Of a DNA stretch of 64,000 bases, positions 10,743 to 22,815 are shown piece after piece. The translations under genes were made by a program, and so were the position numbers. Source of the stretch: Talpa occidentalis (lineage: Eukaryota; Chordata; Mammalia; Eulipotyphla; Talpidae); assembly GCF_014898055.3 (NCBI RefSeq), contig NW_023605305.1, positions 114,486,734 to 114,550,733 of the forward strand, in the 5' to 3' direction. Numbering within the stretch: position 1 is the first letter of the stretch; every line of letters starts with the position of its first letter. The notes beneath the pieces were generated by a model that worked only from the letters and a program-made list of their open reading frames with translations, made no database searches and was not told where the DNA came from.

Positions 10743-11911
10743 AGGCTGTTCACTGCCTGGAATTAAACCAACTCAGCTCTAGAGTATAGTTTCTTGAGAG
10801 ATAAGATCCATATCGCAGACTTTTTTAACTCCTGGATCCTCTAGCACAGAGATTTCGCGTGTTGGTGTTCCCCACATGCCGGCACTCTGGTGGCTGGATG
10901 GAGCTCAGGTTCTGCAGACGCTCGAGTTGGAATCATTGTCTAGTTGTTGACTCACTGCCATCCAGTTCCGGTCCCCTCTGAATTTCAGTTTTTGTGTCTT
11001 TAAAAGAGATATTTAATAATCACTTTATAGGGAATTTTCTGAGTATTAAATGCTAGCAAAATCCATCGCTTACTAAAATACTCGTTCCCTTCCCCTCTGA
11101 TATGGCGCTCACTGGCACTGCCGAGGCCACGAGGAGAGTTCCTTTACATGGAACAAGAATAAGACACTCCTGGGCAGAGGTCAGCTCTCAGCGGCTGGGT
11201 CACCAGCAGCCCACAGTCCCTGAGAGTCTCCTGGTCCTTAGCTAATCCCCGGAGTCACCACCAAGCAGCTGCTGGCATGTAAGCCCGTCTCGTGGGGCTA
11301 TTTGAGAAGCTCGGGGCTGCCTTTCTCCGCCACAGCCCTTAACAGCTTCCACCTGCCCAGACCCTGGGCTCCAGGCCTCACAATTGTAGGCGACTCAACA
11401 AATGCTTCACTGCTTGCTCTGTGTCAGGCGCTGCAGTGGGGCAAGGTGATTTTAAAAATTGACTGATACTTAATTCTACCCTGGGGGATCTCTGCGGAGA
11501 GGCACACAGAGCTGGTCCTGCTGATTCTTCCACCTCAAAGCCTGTCACACTCCTTTCATCCTGCTGCTGTACCCTCAGGCGCCCCACACACCACCCAACA
11601 TGATGACTCTAAACTCAGCTCATGACAGCACCACCTGAAGGCCTCCTGGCCCAGAATCAGGCTCTGGGGAGCCCCTCACGGGGTCACCCCTCCAGGCCTC
11701 TGGGCTCCCTCTTCCGTGCCCCGGGAACGGCCAGGCCCACCCTCTCCAACAAGTGCGCCCTCGTGAGGGGGACCTTCCCGCACATCTCAGGACTCCCATC
11801 TCTCAGAGCTTCAGCCCTTCTTTCCTCCATGCTGTGACTTTTTTCTCTCCTCTTCATTCATCTTTATTCTTCATATGATGACACCAAAGAATTATGTAAA
11901 CTGTTGTTCAG
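10743..11911. other. Intergenic DNA, no gene recognised
   Basis: No exon is recognised. A sequence at about 11,395-11,450 (gactcaacaaatgcttcactg... tgtgtcaggcgctgcagtgg) looks like a fragment of an ancient L2/MIR-type repeat end. The right end includes the left target-site duplication of the following SINE. Confidence 0.4.
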
Positions 11912-12187
11912 GGGCCTCCCTGGTGGCGCAGAAGGTTGAGCGCAGCGCCGTGAAGCTGTCGGCAGCCTCTGCAGCGTCGGTTCAATTCCCGGTAGGCCAA
12001 GAAGATACCCACATGGTGCAGCAGACCTCTCCTGTCTCTCCCGCTGCTCCCCTCAGCAGTGCTTTCGGTCCATCTGCCTGTTCTGTTCCCCGCTCTGCCT
12101 CTGATGAATCCTCTCACCCTCCCCCCTCTTCTGGCCTGTACCCCAGTTCTTGTATAAATAAATACATCTTTTAAAAAAAAAAAAAAA
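11912..12187 (+). mobile_element. tRNA-derived SINE with target-site duplication
   Basis: Complete copy with head gggcctccctggtggcgcag, box B cggttcaattcccg and a tail of tataaataaatacatctttt plus 15 A. A duplicated target ctgttgttca (11,901-11,910) / ctgttgctca (12,188-12,197) flanks it. One mismatch in ten fits moderate age. It landed immediately beside a MIR fossil. Confidence 0.9.
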
Positions 12188-12197
12188 CTGTTGCTCA

Positions 12198-12400
12198 CCC
12201 TGTGCCAGCACTTTGCACACTCATTAACCCTTCGGCGTGAATCCTTCCCAGATCCCAGGCAGTAGGTATGATTACCCTCGTATTTCTAATGAGCAAACTG
12301 AGGTCCAGAAAGGGTGTGCAAAGCTCCAAGGTTGAATCAGCAGAGAAATGGAGAAGCTGGAGGTCAAATTCAAGTCACTCCGGAGTCTGTGCTCTTTCCA
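12198..12400 (-). repeat. MIR SINE fragment
   Basis: cactttgcacactcattaac, aggcagtaggtatgattacc, gcaaactgaggtccagaaag, then tgtgcaaagctccaaggttg match the antisense order of the MIR consensus, with heavy divergence. Confidence 0.65.
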
Positions 12401-13937
12401 TGTGATGTGGGATTTCTCATTCACCCCTTATTAATCCATCACACTGCCCTGCTATGGGTACGCCGTATAACAAACCCCGGAGCGCATCGTCAGGGCCTGG
12501 TGCACAGTAGACACAGCCCGGGCTTCCGAGAGCTTTGCCATGTTCTTCACTAAACTGTCATTCCTCTTTCTGTATTTCTGTCTGTCACGCCTGCTGTGAT
12601 GACAGCCCCCTCCCCCATGGAGGGGCTCTCTCTAGACTGTGTGAGCGTGAGGTCAAGGATGGGGGGCTCCATGCCAGATGAAAGAATATTACAAGGAGGT
12701 TGAGCATGTGGGAATTAATGGGGGGGAGAAAGTAAAGCATAAAGTCCCCCATTTCCGTGTCCCAAGATTCCCAAGGGCAACAGTGTGGATGTAGCCACTT
12801 GAGGGCAAGGAGTCTAGCGCTACTGTCCCCGCGGAGCCCGGGGTGGGCTCACACGGTCCAGGTTGGGTGTCTGGCCCACGAGGCTGACAGACAGGCCCTG
12901 TACAATGTCCCTGCCCCCACGCCAGGAAGAGAGGACTTCAGGCCCAGGGTTCCCAAGTTCAATAGCCTTTTATTTCTTGCCTTAAAAAAATTGCTGAGGC
13001 ATGAGATACTTCCGTTCTCCGCTGGCATATTTTGCGCTGTGCCCAGAGAAACAATCATATCACGCTCAGGAAGGCCAGGGCCTGTGAGGCAGGGAAACAG
13101 GAACCGTCCCCACGACGGCCTCCTGCAGGAGACAGCCAGGGGCTGGGAACAAGTGTTCTGTGAAGGAAGCCGGACTCGCCAGAGGCCCCAGCTTGCAGGA
13201 CTGGCCTTCCTGGTGTCTAGGACCCTCGCGGCAAAGCCCAGGAACAGCAGGTTGTTCTGAAACACACACTGTCCCCACCGCCTCAGCCCCTGTGCACACA
13301 CATTACATCCCGCGTGAAATCTGCAGGGGCAACTGGTGCCACAGAGCTCGTTCCAATTCCTTGGCCCTGGTGGCAGGCCCCCACCAGAAACACGCCCCCC
13401 CACCTCGCCCCCTCAAACATACATCCTTGAGCCAGCTTGGGGCGCTGCTCTGCTCACTGTCCCCAGAGTGTCAAGCCCAGTCACACCAATCAGCCTTCCC
13501 CTCCACAGAGGCCTCGCCCTCCTCTCTGATTAGTAAGTTGCCCCCCAGCAAGCCCTTTACCCAGATCTCCTCAGTCAGAGTTGCCCTTTATCACTTGCAA
13601 ATCCACCGCATTTCCGTGGAGGCCATGCTTCCCTGTCTTTCTCATGGAATAGAAAACAATCGCGTTTGTGCTGCACTCCCTGCAATAAATGCAGGCCAGA
13701 CCCACCAGCCTGGGGCTCCAAATGTCCCCAGGACAGGGACCAGTACCTCAGGCAGGCCTGCAATCCATTCAGTCACCGCACAGAGCTGTAGGGGCCAAGG
13801 TCAAGTCCGCAGGCTGCCTGGCTCCCTTCCACAGCGCTCCTCGAGCTGGGACAGAAAAGAGGTGGATATGGAAGCCCCTGCTGTGGAAGAGCTTCCACAC
13901 TAGAGGAACAAACAGAAGATGCCTGCAGACATAAATC
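12401..13937. other. GC-moderate intergenic DNA with overlapping open frames, no supported gene
   Basis: Open frames of up to 247 codons occur on both strands here (13,160-13,903 plus; 12,849-13,403 minus). The predicted peptides are rich in Ser, Pro, Gly, His and Arg, show no domain I recognise, and coexist in antisense. I see no splice-flanked exon signature either. I treat the stretch as non-coding; an unrecognised terminal exon is not excluded. Confidence 0.4.
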
Positions 13938-13952
13938 TCACACACACACGCG

Positions 13953-13984
<32 letters not shown>
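13938..13984. repeat. (CA)n(CG)n(CA)n alternating repeat
   Basis: An uninterrupted alternating pyrimidine-purine tract: about six CA, then six CG, then a long CA run. The CG core inside a CA repeat is unusual in a CpG-depleted genome, and the tract is a strong candidate for Z-DNA. Confidence 0.95.
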
Positions 13985-13985
<1 letters not shown>

Positions 13986-14034
13986 TCATTTCTAAGATCT
14001 TTCTGTAACAGAAAGACATGACCTTTGGCCTCAA

Positions 14035-14145
14035 AGACATATGGAGATCCAAGCTGGCTCTGCCTCTCCCTGTTGTATGTATGAAGTTAGGCAAATTAAT
14101 ATCACCTCTCTCTGCTCTCTCTGTAAAATAGGGATGTCGGGCAGG
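14035..14145 (+). repeat. MIR SINE fragment
   Basis: agctggctctgcctctccct, gaagttaggcaaattaatat, cacctctctctgctc and tctgtaaaatagggatgtcg follow the sense MIR core (...ctctgccactt...ttgggcaagttactt...ctgtaaaatggggat). Ancient and diverged. Confidence 0.65.
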
Positions 14146-14159
14146 TCTCTTTGTGTGCT

Positions 14160-17100
14160 CTGTCCTCTTTAGTGAAGCGTCATTTACACATCAAAGTTGG
14201 TCAATTAAAAACTTGCAAAAAATAAAGTAATTATAACAAAGTAAAAAAATCAACAGGCAACTGTAAAGCAGAGACGTTCTGCGGGGTGGGGGTTAGAAGG
14301 AGTAGGATCAAAACAGGGGCGGGAAGAGCACAAGGGACTATGGTGATGGGCCACAGGGGAATGCGTGGTGGGAATTTCACAGGGACTGTAACGCAGAGGA
14401 GAAAGCATACATTGTACAAAAATGAAGCGTGATGTAAAAAATATATAAAATAAACATTTTTTTTAAAAGCTTGCCATTGGGTACATTTTCACAAGGGTGT
14501 ACTGTCATGTCAACACCACCACGAACATTTCTGTCCCCCAAAACTTCCCGCAGCTGCCCCAGCCCCTGTGCCCTGGCAACAAAGGACCGGATTCCCATCA
14601 GGATGAGCTTAGCTTGTCTTTTCTCGTCTTTCATAGAAACAAAATCATACAATCACAGCACTCTGTGCCTGCGTCTTTAACATAGAATCAATGCTTTGGA
14701 AATTCATTTACTTTGCATCTAACCGTAGTGTCTTCCTTTATAGCGCTGAGTAGAAGCCCATGGTGTGGACGTACCATGCTGGGCTTCCTCACTCTCCTGT
14801 TGATGGACGCTTGGGCTGCTCAGAGATTTTGGCCTTTATGAAAAAGCTGCCATCAACATTCGTGCACAAATCTTTTACCAATGTGATTTTTTCCTCTTGG
14901 GCGAATACCTAAGAGCTAACTTCCTGGGTTATAGAGTAGGTATCTGTTTAACTTAAAAACAACAACAACAAAAACCACTTTCACTGCTGTGAAGTGGCTG
15001 TGCTGTCCACACTTCCACCACCGACAAAGAGAATTCCAGCTATTCCAGTCTTTGCCAATACTTGGTGTGTTTTAATTTTATCCATTCTGGTTGGGCCTGT
15101 GCTGATATTTCAGTTTTAACTTTTATTTTCCTAATGACTAATGATGTTGCACACATTTTCATGTGCATATTAGCCATTTACAGATCTTCTTTTGTGAAGT
15201 GTCTATTTGTCTTTCTCCCATTCTATTTGCTGGGTTATCTTTTTATGATTTATTTGTAAAAGCTCTTAATATATATCAGATATAAATTCTCTGTCAGACA
15301 TATGTTTGCAAGTGCTTTTCTCCTAGATTTTAACTGGCCTTTTCATTTTAATGATGTCTTGTAATGAGCAGAAGCTCTGAATTTTGACAACTCTAATTTA
15401 GCAACATTTTTCTCTTTGGGGTTAGCGCTTTCTGTGAGCTCTCTAAGAAATATTTTTTACCCAAAGTTCACAAAAACATTCTCTTATGTTTTCTTAAGAA
15501 ATTCTATAGTTTTAACTTTTATGTTTAAGTCTATGATCCAGCACAAATTGATTTTGTGTGTACTATGAGGTAAGCAAGGGTAAAGTTTCCCTTTTTTGGT
15601 CCATTTATCCAATTCCACTACCTTTTGAGGAAAGATTTTCTTTTCCTCTACTGAATTGACTTGATAATTTGTCAAAAATCATCAACCATGTATGCTTGAA
15701 TCTTTCTATGGACTCCATATTCTGCCACACTGATCTACTTTGCTAGGCTGACATCAATACCACACTATTTTAATGACTATAACTTTAAAGTATTTATTAA
15801 ATCAGTAACAGCAATTCCCCAAATCGTTTTTTCCAGATTATTTTGACTATCCAGCTTCTTTGCATTTCTACATAAATTTTAAAATCCACATGTCTACTTA
15901 TATTTTTAAAACTCTGAAAAGTTTTTGTTTGGAATTGCATGAAATCTATAGCGGAATTTACAGAGAACGGGCAATATTAATTCTTACAATCCACGCCCAT
16001 GACATTCCCACCGTTTGATTATGTCTTCTTCACTTTCTTTCAACAGCTTTGTGCTGCTTAGTGCAGGTGTTTATTTCCCGAGTAGTTGATGTTTTTGACA
16101 CTATTGTGATATTTTTAAATTGTATTGTCCAATTTTGGGCTGCTATTATACACAAATACAACTGATGTTTGTATATTGACTTTGTATTCCATGATTTTCT
16201 AAATGCTTTTACTAGTTCTGATAGATTTTTTTTAATTTTCCACATACACAATTACATCATCTGAGAATAAAGGCAGTTTGACTTTAAAATTTATACCATT
16301 TATTCTTTTTATTTCCCTAGGTGCTGGCTAGGGCCTTCAACACAATGTTGAGCAGAGGAAGTGAGAGCATTTTTTCCTGATCTTAGGAGAAAAGCATCTG
16401 ATTATTAATTATGGTGTTAACGGTAGTATTTTTCATGGTCCCCCTTCTAGAAGTGTAGAAAGTTCTATTCCTTCTCTGGTGAGCATTTTAATCATGAATG
16501 ACTGGCAAATTTGTTCAAATCTTTTTTCTGTGTTTATTGAGTTGTATTTAGGACTTTTCTTCTTTATTCTATAAATGGGGTGAATACTAAAACCATTCTT
16601 GTATCCAGGGGGATAAGTTCCATTTGGTCTTAATATATTATCTTTACTAATTCCTTTTTATTTTTTAATTATCCCTATTATAGCTTGCTGGATAGTTTGA
16701 TAAAAGTTTGTTGAGGATTTTTTTTTTCTCTCTGCTCTTGAAAGATCCATGGTCTTTATTTTCTTTTCTTATAAAGTTTTTTTCTGGTTTTGGAATACTG
16801 ATGTCTAAAATAATGTGGAAAGTGTTCTCACCTCTGTTTTCAGAGAGAGTTTCTGTCAGAATAGTATTTTTCCTTCTTGGATGATTGATAAAATTCACCA
16901 ATAAAGCCATCTGAACTACAGTTTTCTTTAAGAGCAGGCTTGTGCTTATAGTTTTTAGATTTTTATTAAATTGTTTATTTTTCTTAAGCCAATTTTCTTA
17001 TGTTTTCTAATGAATTAAGTTATTTTAACCTAAACTGTCATGTTTGCTAGGACAGAATTGCTCATGACTGTTTATTGTTGTCCCTTTAATATTTATACCA

Positions 17101-19085
17101 CTATAATGATGTTCTTTCATTCCTGATTTTGGGGTTTTTTTCCTTGATCAGTCTTATCAGGGGGTTTTGAACTTTATTAATCTTTTCAAAGAACCAGATT
17201 TTGGCTGTATTAATTTCTCTCCTATTTGTCTTTTTTTTATTTAAACAACTTCAACTCTTCATTATTTCCCACCTTCTCTTTTCTTTGTCGAATTTGTTCT
17301 TTTTCTGGCATCTTAAACATTTCTTCTTTGAGAAGAATATGTAAACCTTTAAACTTTCCTTCAAGCATTTCATTAGGAATATAACAATATTTTGTTTCAT
17401 TTGGTTAAAAATATTTTCCAATTCTCTTGTGATTTCTTGAAACATGGGTTATTTATAAATGTGTTGTCTAATTTCCAAACATTTGGGGGTTTTTTTAGTA
17501 CTTTATTGTTATTGATTCTAGTTAATTTTATTGTGGTCAGAAAATGTATTCTGTAGACACCAATCTTTTGAATGGATTGAGAGTTTTTTGTGGTTCAGCA
17601 TATGAGCCAACTTGTTGAATATTCCCAGAGTATTTAAAAAGAATCCTTATTCTGCTGTTATAGGGTGGAATATTCTATTTACTTCAATTAAGTCAAGTAG
17701 TTGTGTTGTTCAAAGCTCTTCGTTCTTATTACTTTTTTAAATGTACATGTTCTATAAATTATTTCATGAAAGTTATTAAAATCTCCCACTAGGGTTTTGC
17801 TTGTTATTAAATACATTTATGATAGATACATTTATGTTTAGAATTTTTATGTCTTCCTGATGACTTGACCTTTTATCATTGTGAAATGTCTCTCTTTCTG
17901 TCTGGAAATACTCCTTGACTTAAAATCTACCAATATTAATGTAGCCAACCAAGCTGCTCAGATCTACTGTTTAATTGTATATCTTCTTCCCAAACTTTGC
18001 TATGAATCTGTATGTGTGTTCTTTGTATTTTAAGTGTGTCCTCTAGAGATCATGTACTTGAATCTAGATTTCTTTTATCCCAAGTGAAAAATCTAGTTTT
18101 TAAATATTTAATCCATAGTCATTTAATGTAATTGTTGAGATCATTGGGATTAAATCTACATCCTTCTATTTCTTTTCTGTTGGTTCCATCTGGGTTTTTT
18201 CCCTCTTATTTCTCCTTGCCTGTCTTTCAGGGATTTTTCTTGATTAATTGAACTTTTTTAGTATTCTATTTAATTCCTCTATTAGCTTTTAACCTACATC
18301 TCCTTGGGTCTTTTGTCTTTGTTGTTCAAGATATTGCCATTTGCATCCTTAACTTATCATCATAGTCTGCTTAGAATTCATATTGAACCATTTTCCATGA
18401 GAGGTAAGAATTTGGCAACACTGCACCTTCTTCTATGCCTCTATCACTTGTGCTAGGTGTTGGCATCTATTACACGTCTACCTATACTACATACCCCCCA
18501 ACATATCATTATGGGTTTTGATGAAGTGGTCACTTATCTTTAAAGAAACTAAGAGAAAACAAATAAGATAGCATTCTATATTTACCCACATATTTATGCT
18601 CTTCATTCATTCCTGTATATCTAAATTTTTATCTGGTACCATTTTCCTTCAACCTAGTCTCTCTCCTTTAGCACTGCTTGTAATATAAGTCTGCCAGCAA
18701 AAAATTCTCTTAGTGTTTATTTATCTGCAAATTCTTTTTCCACCTCATATTTTAGGGATATTGTCACAGAACATGGAATGCTAAGATGGCAGATTTTGCT
18801 TTTCTTTCCACCGTCTAAATATACTATTCCATTTTCTTCTAGCTTCCATTGTTTCTTATGAGAAGTCAGTTCTACTCAGTATTCTAGATCCTATGTTTAT
18901 AAGCTACCCCCTTTCCACTTCTTGCAGCTTTAAAGGTTACTCTTTATTTTTTATTTTTAAGCATTTTGACTATAATTTGATGAACAGTAATTGAATTGAT
19001 GAACATTGGAATTGGATCTGTGTTTTCAGATTTCAGTTAGATTGCTTGAAACATTTCCTTTCATGTTCTTTACAGTTTCTCAGCT
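14160..19085 (-). mobile_element. Old L1 (L1M-type), reverse strand, mostly ORF2 remnant
   Basis: About 4.9 kb of T-rich sequence reads as L1 on the minus strand. The 3' UTR lies at the left (gtacattttcacaagggtgt, ttgatggacgcttgggctgc), and then ORF2 in reverse (accagattttggctgtatta; attttattgtggtcagaaaa; ttgaatattcccagagtat). Degraded 5' ORF2/ORF1-like sequence reaches about 19,085. All frames are broken and the reverse transcriptase is not functional. A younger L1 3' end interrupts it at 14,220-14,469. The exact subfamily and ends are uncertain. Confidence 0.8.
14220..14469 (+). mobile_element. Younger L1 3' end nested in the old L1
   Basis: aaaatcaacaggcaactgta, agcagagacgttctgcgggg, agcatacattgtacaaaaat and gtgatgtaaaaaatatataa form the L1 3' UTR in sense, ending in T/A-rich sequence. 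The flanks aaaacttgc and aaaagcttgc are a possible short target-site duplication, and the old L1 3' UTR resumes on the right. It is 5'-truncated to about 250 bp. Confidence 0.75.
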
Positions 19086-19489
19086 TAGAAAGCAATGAAG
19101 CAATGAAGTCTTTAGAGAATATTGAGATTAGATATCCAGATAATAGTCTACAAAAATAGAGTGATGAGGGAAGGTTAAAGAATCATCATACTACAAGAAG
19201 GGAACTCAGGAGGGACTCATGAAAAGAAAATGCACAAGTCTCTGATAATAATTAAATCTTTTAGCCCTGCCTAAAAAAAAAATTCATTTCAGTAGCCAGA
19301 GTTGTTCAGTAAGGAAACAGCTCTCTCAAGTGAGTTTCCTGGTACTGAAGTATTCAAATAGGAGCAGTAAAACTCCTTTTCGGGAAGCTGGAGAAGATGG
19401 TCTTATATTTGGTATGAGGATGGACTAGCCATCATCTGTGTTTTCATCAAACTCTAGTGTTTTACAATTCCATTTCAGAGCTTTGGCAT

Positions 19490-19640
19490 TCTCTCTCTTT
19501 CATTCATTTACTCAACAAATGCTGAAAGCCTCTTCTATGCCAAGAGCTGGAAATCCCCTAATGAGCAAAATAGACATGGTTCCTTGAGGAATTTCCCATC
19601 AAGCAAAGTGATGAGAAGAAATAAACCTGGGCTCTAGCAC
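19490..19640 (-). repeat. Ancient L2/MIR-type repeat end
   Basis: tcattcatttactcaacaaa, tgctgaaagcctcttctatg and ccaagagctggaaatc resemble the widespread tcattcaacaaatatttattgag...tgccaggcactg motif of old repeat ends. Family assignment is tentative. Confidence 0.45.
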
Positions 19641-19747
19641 AGAGGATTCACATTAGCTCTAAGGAAAGGCTTGCTCAGTTGTTAAATACAGGGGTTTTAT
19701 AATTTGGATAACATGCCTATGAATCTTTTAAAATAGGATAGATTCTG

Positions 19748-20045
19748 TGCCTCCCCGGTGGCGCAGTGGTTGAGCACTGGGTTGCAAAGCTGCCCGCGGC
19801 CTCTGTGGCACCGGTTCAATCCCCAGCTGCTCCCCGGCCACCAGGTGAGGGTCCCACACGGTGCGCAGACCTCTCCTGCCGCCCGCTGCTCCCCTCAGCA
19901 GTGTCCTTCGGTCCTTCTGTCTGCTCTGCTCCCCGCTCTGGCTCTGGTGAATTCTTTCACCCTCTCGCGCTTCTGACTGTACCCAGTGCATGTATAAACA
20001 AACAAACAAATAAATAAATAAAACATGCCTCTATTTAAAAAAAAA
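19748..20045 (+). mobile_element. tRNA-derived SINE, young subfamily, 17-bp perfect TSD
   Basis: Full-length copy of the younger form: tgcctccccggtggcgcagt, ggttgagcactgggttgc, box B ccggttcaatcccc, tgtacccagtgcatgtataa and (aaac)n/(aaat)n plus A tail. The 17-bp sequence aaataggatagattctg occurs at 19,731-19,747 and again, without mismatch, at 20,046-20,062. A perfect duplication implies recent insertion. Confidence 0.95.
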
Positions 20046-20062
20046 AAATAGGATAGATTCTG

Positions 20063-21483
20063 ATCTATCTGGGATGGTTTAAAATACAATCAAGCAATGC
20101 TTATAGCCAGAGGAATAAAGCTTTGGGACACTATTTAATCAAGGATCAGCAAGATTTTATTAATATTAATTTTCATCATGATGCCTTCAAGGAGCTTACA
20201 TTCTATTGAAGGACCCTGCCAAGTTAACTAATTATCATCATGCAATTTAATAAATCCTATAAAAAGGTGTGGCTAGGGTAGGATCAGCTCAGCCAAGAGG
20301 GGGATAATTAACTGTGTATTGAAACAAATACTGTGAATGCATCAACCACTATCACCTACTGCATTACAGTCTTCATTCTTTGATTATATTCAGTGTTGTC
20401 GTTCTTGTGGTTATTATTTTAATTGTTCTTAAGTTACAGTTAGAGCCACAAGAAGTCCATTCTTAAACTAAGCTAATTAACGCCTAAGCAGGCATGGGCA
20501 CGAGCGCCATTTGACTATGCTAGTGGAAAAAAGACCAGCTTAAAGAGGTTATGAAAATCATTAAACTTTAAACTAACATGAGGGAGAAATAAGATCCCTA
20601 TGGGGCCAAAACCTTTTTATTTCTGAGAATGGAAGAAATGGGAACAGACAAATCCTACGATTGGAAGTTGAACAGTCTGGGGTCAGTTGGAGAGAACTCG
20701 GTGGAGGGTTGTTGAGGCTGGATGCTTGTGGACAGTGCAAGATACAGACTGGAGACCAGAATCCTTGAACGCCAGTCCTATGCACGTTCTCCCCTGTTGC
20801 TTCTATGTCTTCCACAGCCTCTGCTTCCACTCTCAGCAGTCAGCCGACCCTCAGCCAACCGGCCTAGTTATGAGGAATTTCTACTCCAGGAATGGTTACA
20901 ACGGGGCTTCAAAAATGCAATTTCCAAGCAAAAATTTATAGCCGTAAACATAAAAGGAGCCGGGTTATGCATAAACCATGAGCCATATCTGCCTGGCCCT
21001 CTTCCTTAAAAAGTTAGAACTAATTATACAGGAGCTGTAAAGGGGACAGAGTGAGCTTGAATGACCCCAGAGTTTCACATGACCAGGTCTGAGGAGATGG
21101 GTGGGGGGGGACCTTGGTGTCTCTCTAAGCAGAAATAACTCCGGTGTGGAGATGAGCTGCGAGTCCCTCCCCCGACCCTCTGGGGCTTGGTCTCTTTTAT
21201 GCCCTTTCACACCTGCCAGCTGAGTCTCAGACTCTTTTATCCAAGCTCTCTCCTCACTGACCATACTTCACCTCTCACTTTAATAGGCGAGTGGAAGTGC
21301 AGGACCTTCCACCCACTTCTCAGAAGAGACGACTTATTTCCTACCTTGTCATTCCAGGGCCCGTTTCATAAATCAGGCTGAACTTAAAATGACATGAGAT
21401 CTGCTTCCACTAACCCTCGGTTTAAAGCTCAGTTTTAAGCACTTTCTCCCCTCCCTTCTTTTTTATCAAGACAAAGCAAATAA
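20063..21483. other. Intergenic DNA, no gene recognised
   Basis: No exon or RNA gene is recognised. Short open frames at 20,570-21,260 overlap on both strands and have no recognisable domains. Part of the sequence may be ancient LTR or DNA-transposon relic, but I see no diagnostic motif. Confidence 0.4.
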
Positions 21484-21498
21484 TGTCACCCCAGTCTT

Positions 21499-21780
21499 TT
21501 TTTTTTTATTTGTTTGTTTATTTATTTATTTATACAAGCACTGGGTACAGTCAGAAGTGTGGGAGGGTGAGAGAATTCACCCGAGTCAGAGCGGGGAGCA
21601 GAGCAGGCAGAAGGACCGAAGTACACTGCTGAGGGGAGCAGTGGGCGGCAGGAGAGGTCTGCGCGCCATGCGGGACCCTCCTCTGGTGGCCTGGGAGCAG
21701 CCGGGGATCGAACCGGTGCTGCAGAGGCTGCGGGCAGCATCGCAGCCCAGCGCTCAACTGCTGCGCCACTGGGGAGGCCC
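21499..21780 (-). mobile_element. tRNA-derived SINE, young subfamily, 15-bp perfect TSD
   Basis: Minus-strand full copy. The T-run and (ttta)n tail lie at the left, the body has tgggtacagtcagaagtgtg and actgctgaggggagcagtgg, and the head gctgcgccactggggaggcc lies at the right. The 15-bp tgtcaccccagtctt is present at 21,484-21,498 and 21,781-21,795 without mismatch. This is the same subfamily as the copies at 19,748, 45,889 and 58,243. Confidence 0.95.
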
Positions 21781-21884
21781 TGTCACCCCAGTCTTGAAAC
21801 TCAACTGCTCTCTCTAAACTGGGTCCTCCTCCAAGGGACTCTACCACGTGCTGGAAAGAAATAGGTTTGAAAGTGGAGGGCAGC

Positions 21885-22065
21885 CTGAATATAAATCCCG
21901 ACTCTGTCACTTCTTAGCACTGTGACCTTGGACAAACAAATTAATATATTTAACCTCCATACCCTCTTCTGTAAAGTGGGGATAAAAGAACCACTTGCAG
22001 GGCTTAAAGGATGAGTCGATGAAGTAATACATGTCAAGTCACATCATGTGCATTTCCTAAGTCCT
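21885..22065 (+). repeat. MIR SINE fragment
   Basis: gactctgtcacttcttagca, ctgtgaccttggacaaac, ctgtaaagtggggataaaag, ggcttaaaggatgagtcgat and aatacatgtcaagtcacat follow the sense MIR consensus across core and 3' part. One of the clearest MIR copies in the window. Confidence 0.8.
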
Positions 22066-22729
22066 AACTATTAGAAGAGTCTTCAACCAAGGTACATCCT
22101 GCTTTCATTTCTCATAATAACACTGACATTCATGTCCACATATGTCTAACTCTCAGGACATCATCGGTTAATAAGAACCACATCATGTCTGTCCCTGATG
22201 CTGCGAGTGACAGCAGCAGACCTTCCTGCTTACAGTTTTGACTAAGAAGTTGCTGTTCTTCTTCATTTTGGAATCAGATTTCCAACCAAGGTGGATGGTG
22301 CTGAACCTGCCTCTCTGCTCCAGTCATTTGCAGAACCATTTCTCAACCTGTTCCCACCTAGTCCCACTTAACATGCCAAGTTAAGTCTTTCCCACTTAAC
22401 ATGCAAAGTTTGGAGAAGGAAGTTGGTGTCCTTCAAGAGAGGAAGTTCCAGCAGAAACAGTGGCCCAGGCAGTAGGCAGGAGCGATCTTATGCCCATTCA
22501 GAAACTACCCAGGACTCCAGATGGGCACAGGGTGGGGGGGGTTGCGCCATTTTTAATTAATACTTCACAGTTTTCAAAGGGTTTTCTTATTACTAGCCCT
22601 CGGGGAAGGCCAACTCTTCATTATATGCTTATTTCACACTCTATATGTTCTCTTTCATCATGACAATATTAATTAAAGGATTACTTGGATATATTATTTG
22701 TCCAATGTCTCTCTCCAGGAGGACAGTTA

Positions 22730-22815
22730 CCATGTCTAACTAGTGTGACATTGTATTTCTAGCTCCTAGTGTAGGGCAGACTGGGTCCTCGATAAATATT
22801 TATTGAATGAGACGG
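22730..22815 (+). repeat. L2 3' end fragment
   Basis: gtagggcagactgggtcctc followed by gataaatatttattgaatga is the typical L2/MIR 3' terminus (...gcacatagtaggtgctcaataaatatttgttgaatga). Diverged. Confidence 0.55.

Noticed and set aside
11912..12187. tRNA genes, suggested by box A and box B sequences (here and at all SINE heads)
   Set aside because: They are SINE promoters: each is followed by the same body and an A-rich tail, and no complete tRNA cloverleaf continues after box B.
13160..13903. 247-codon plus-strand open frame, the longest in the window
   Set aside because: Low-information Ser/Pro/His-rich product, antisense frames in the same place, and no domain I recognise. A database search was not possible.
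14480..19085. Short open frames in A/T-rich DNA that might encode small proteins
   Set aside because: They are fragments of a degraded reverse-strand L1 ORF2, interrupted by many stops.
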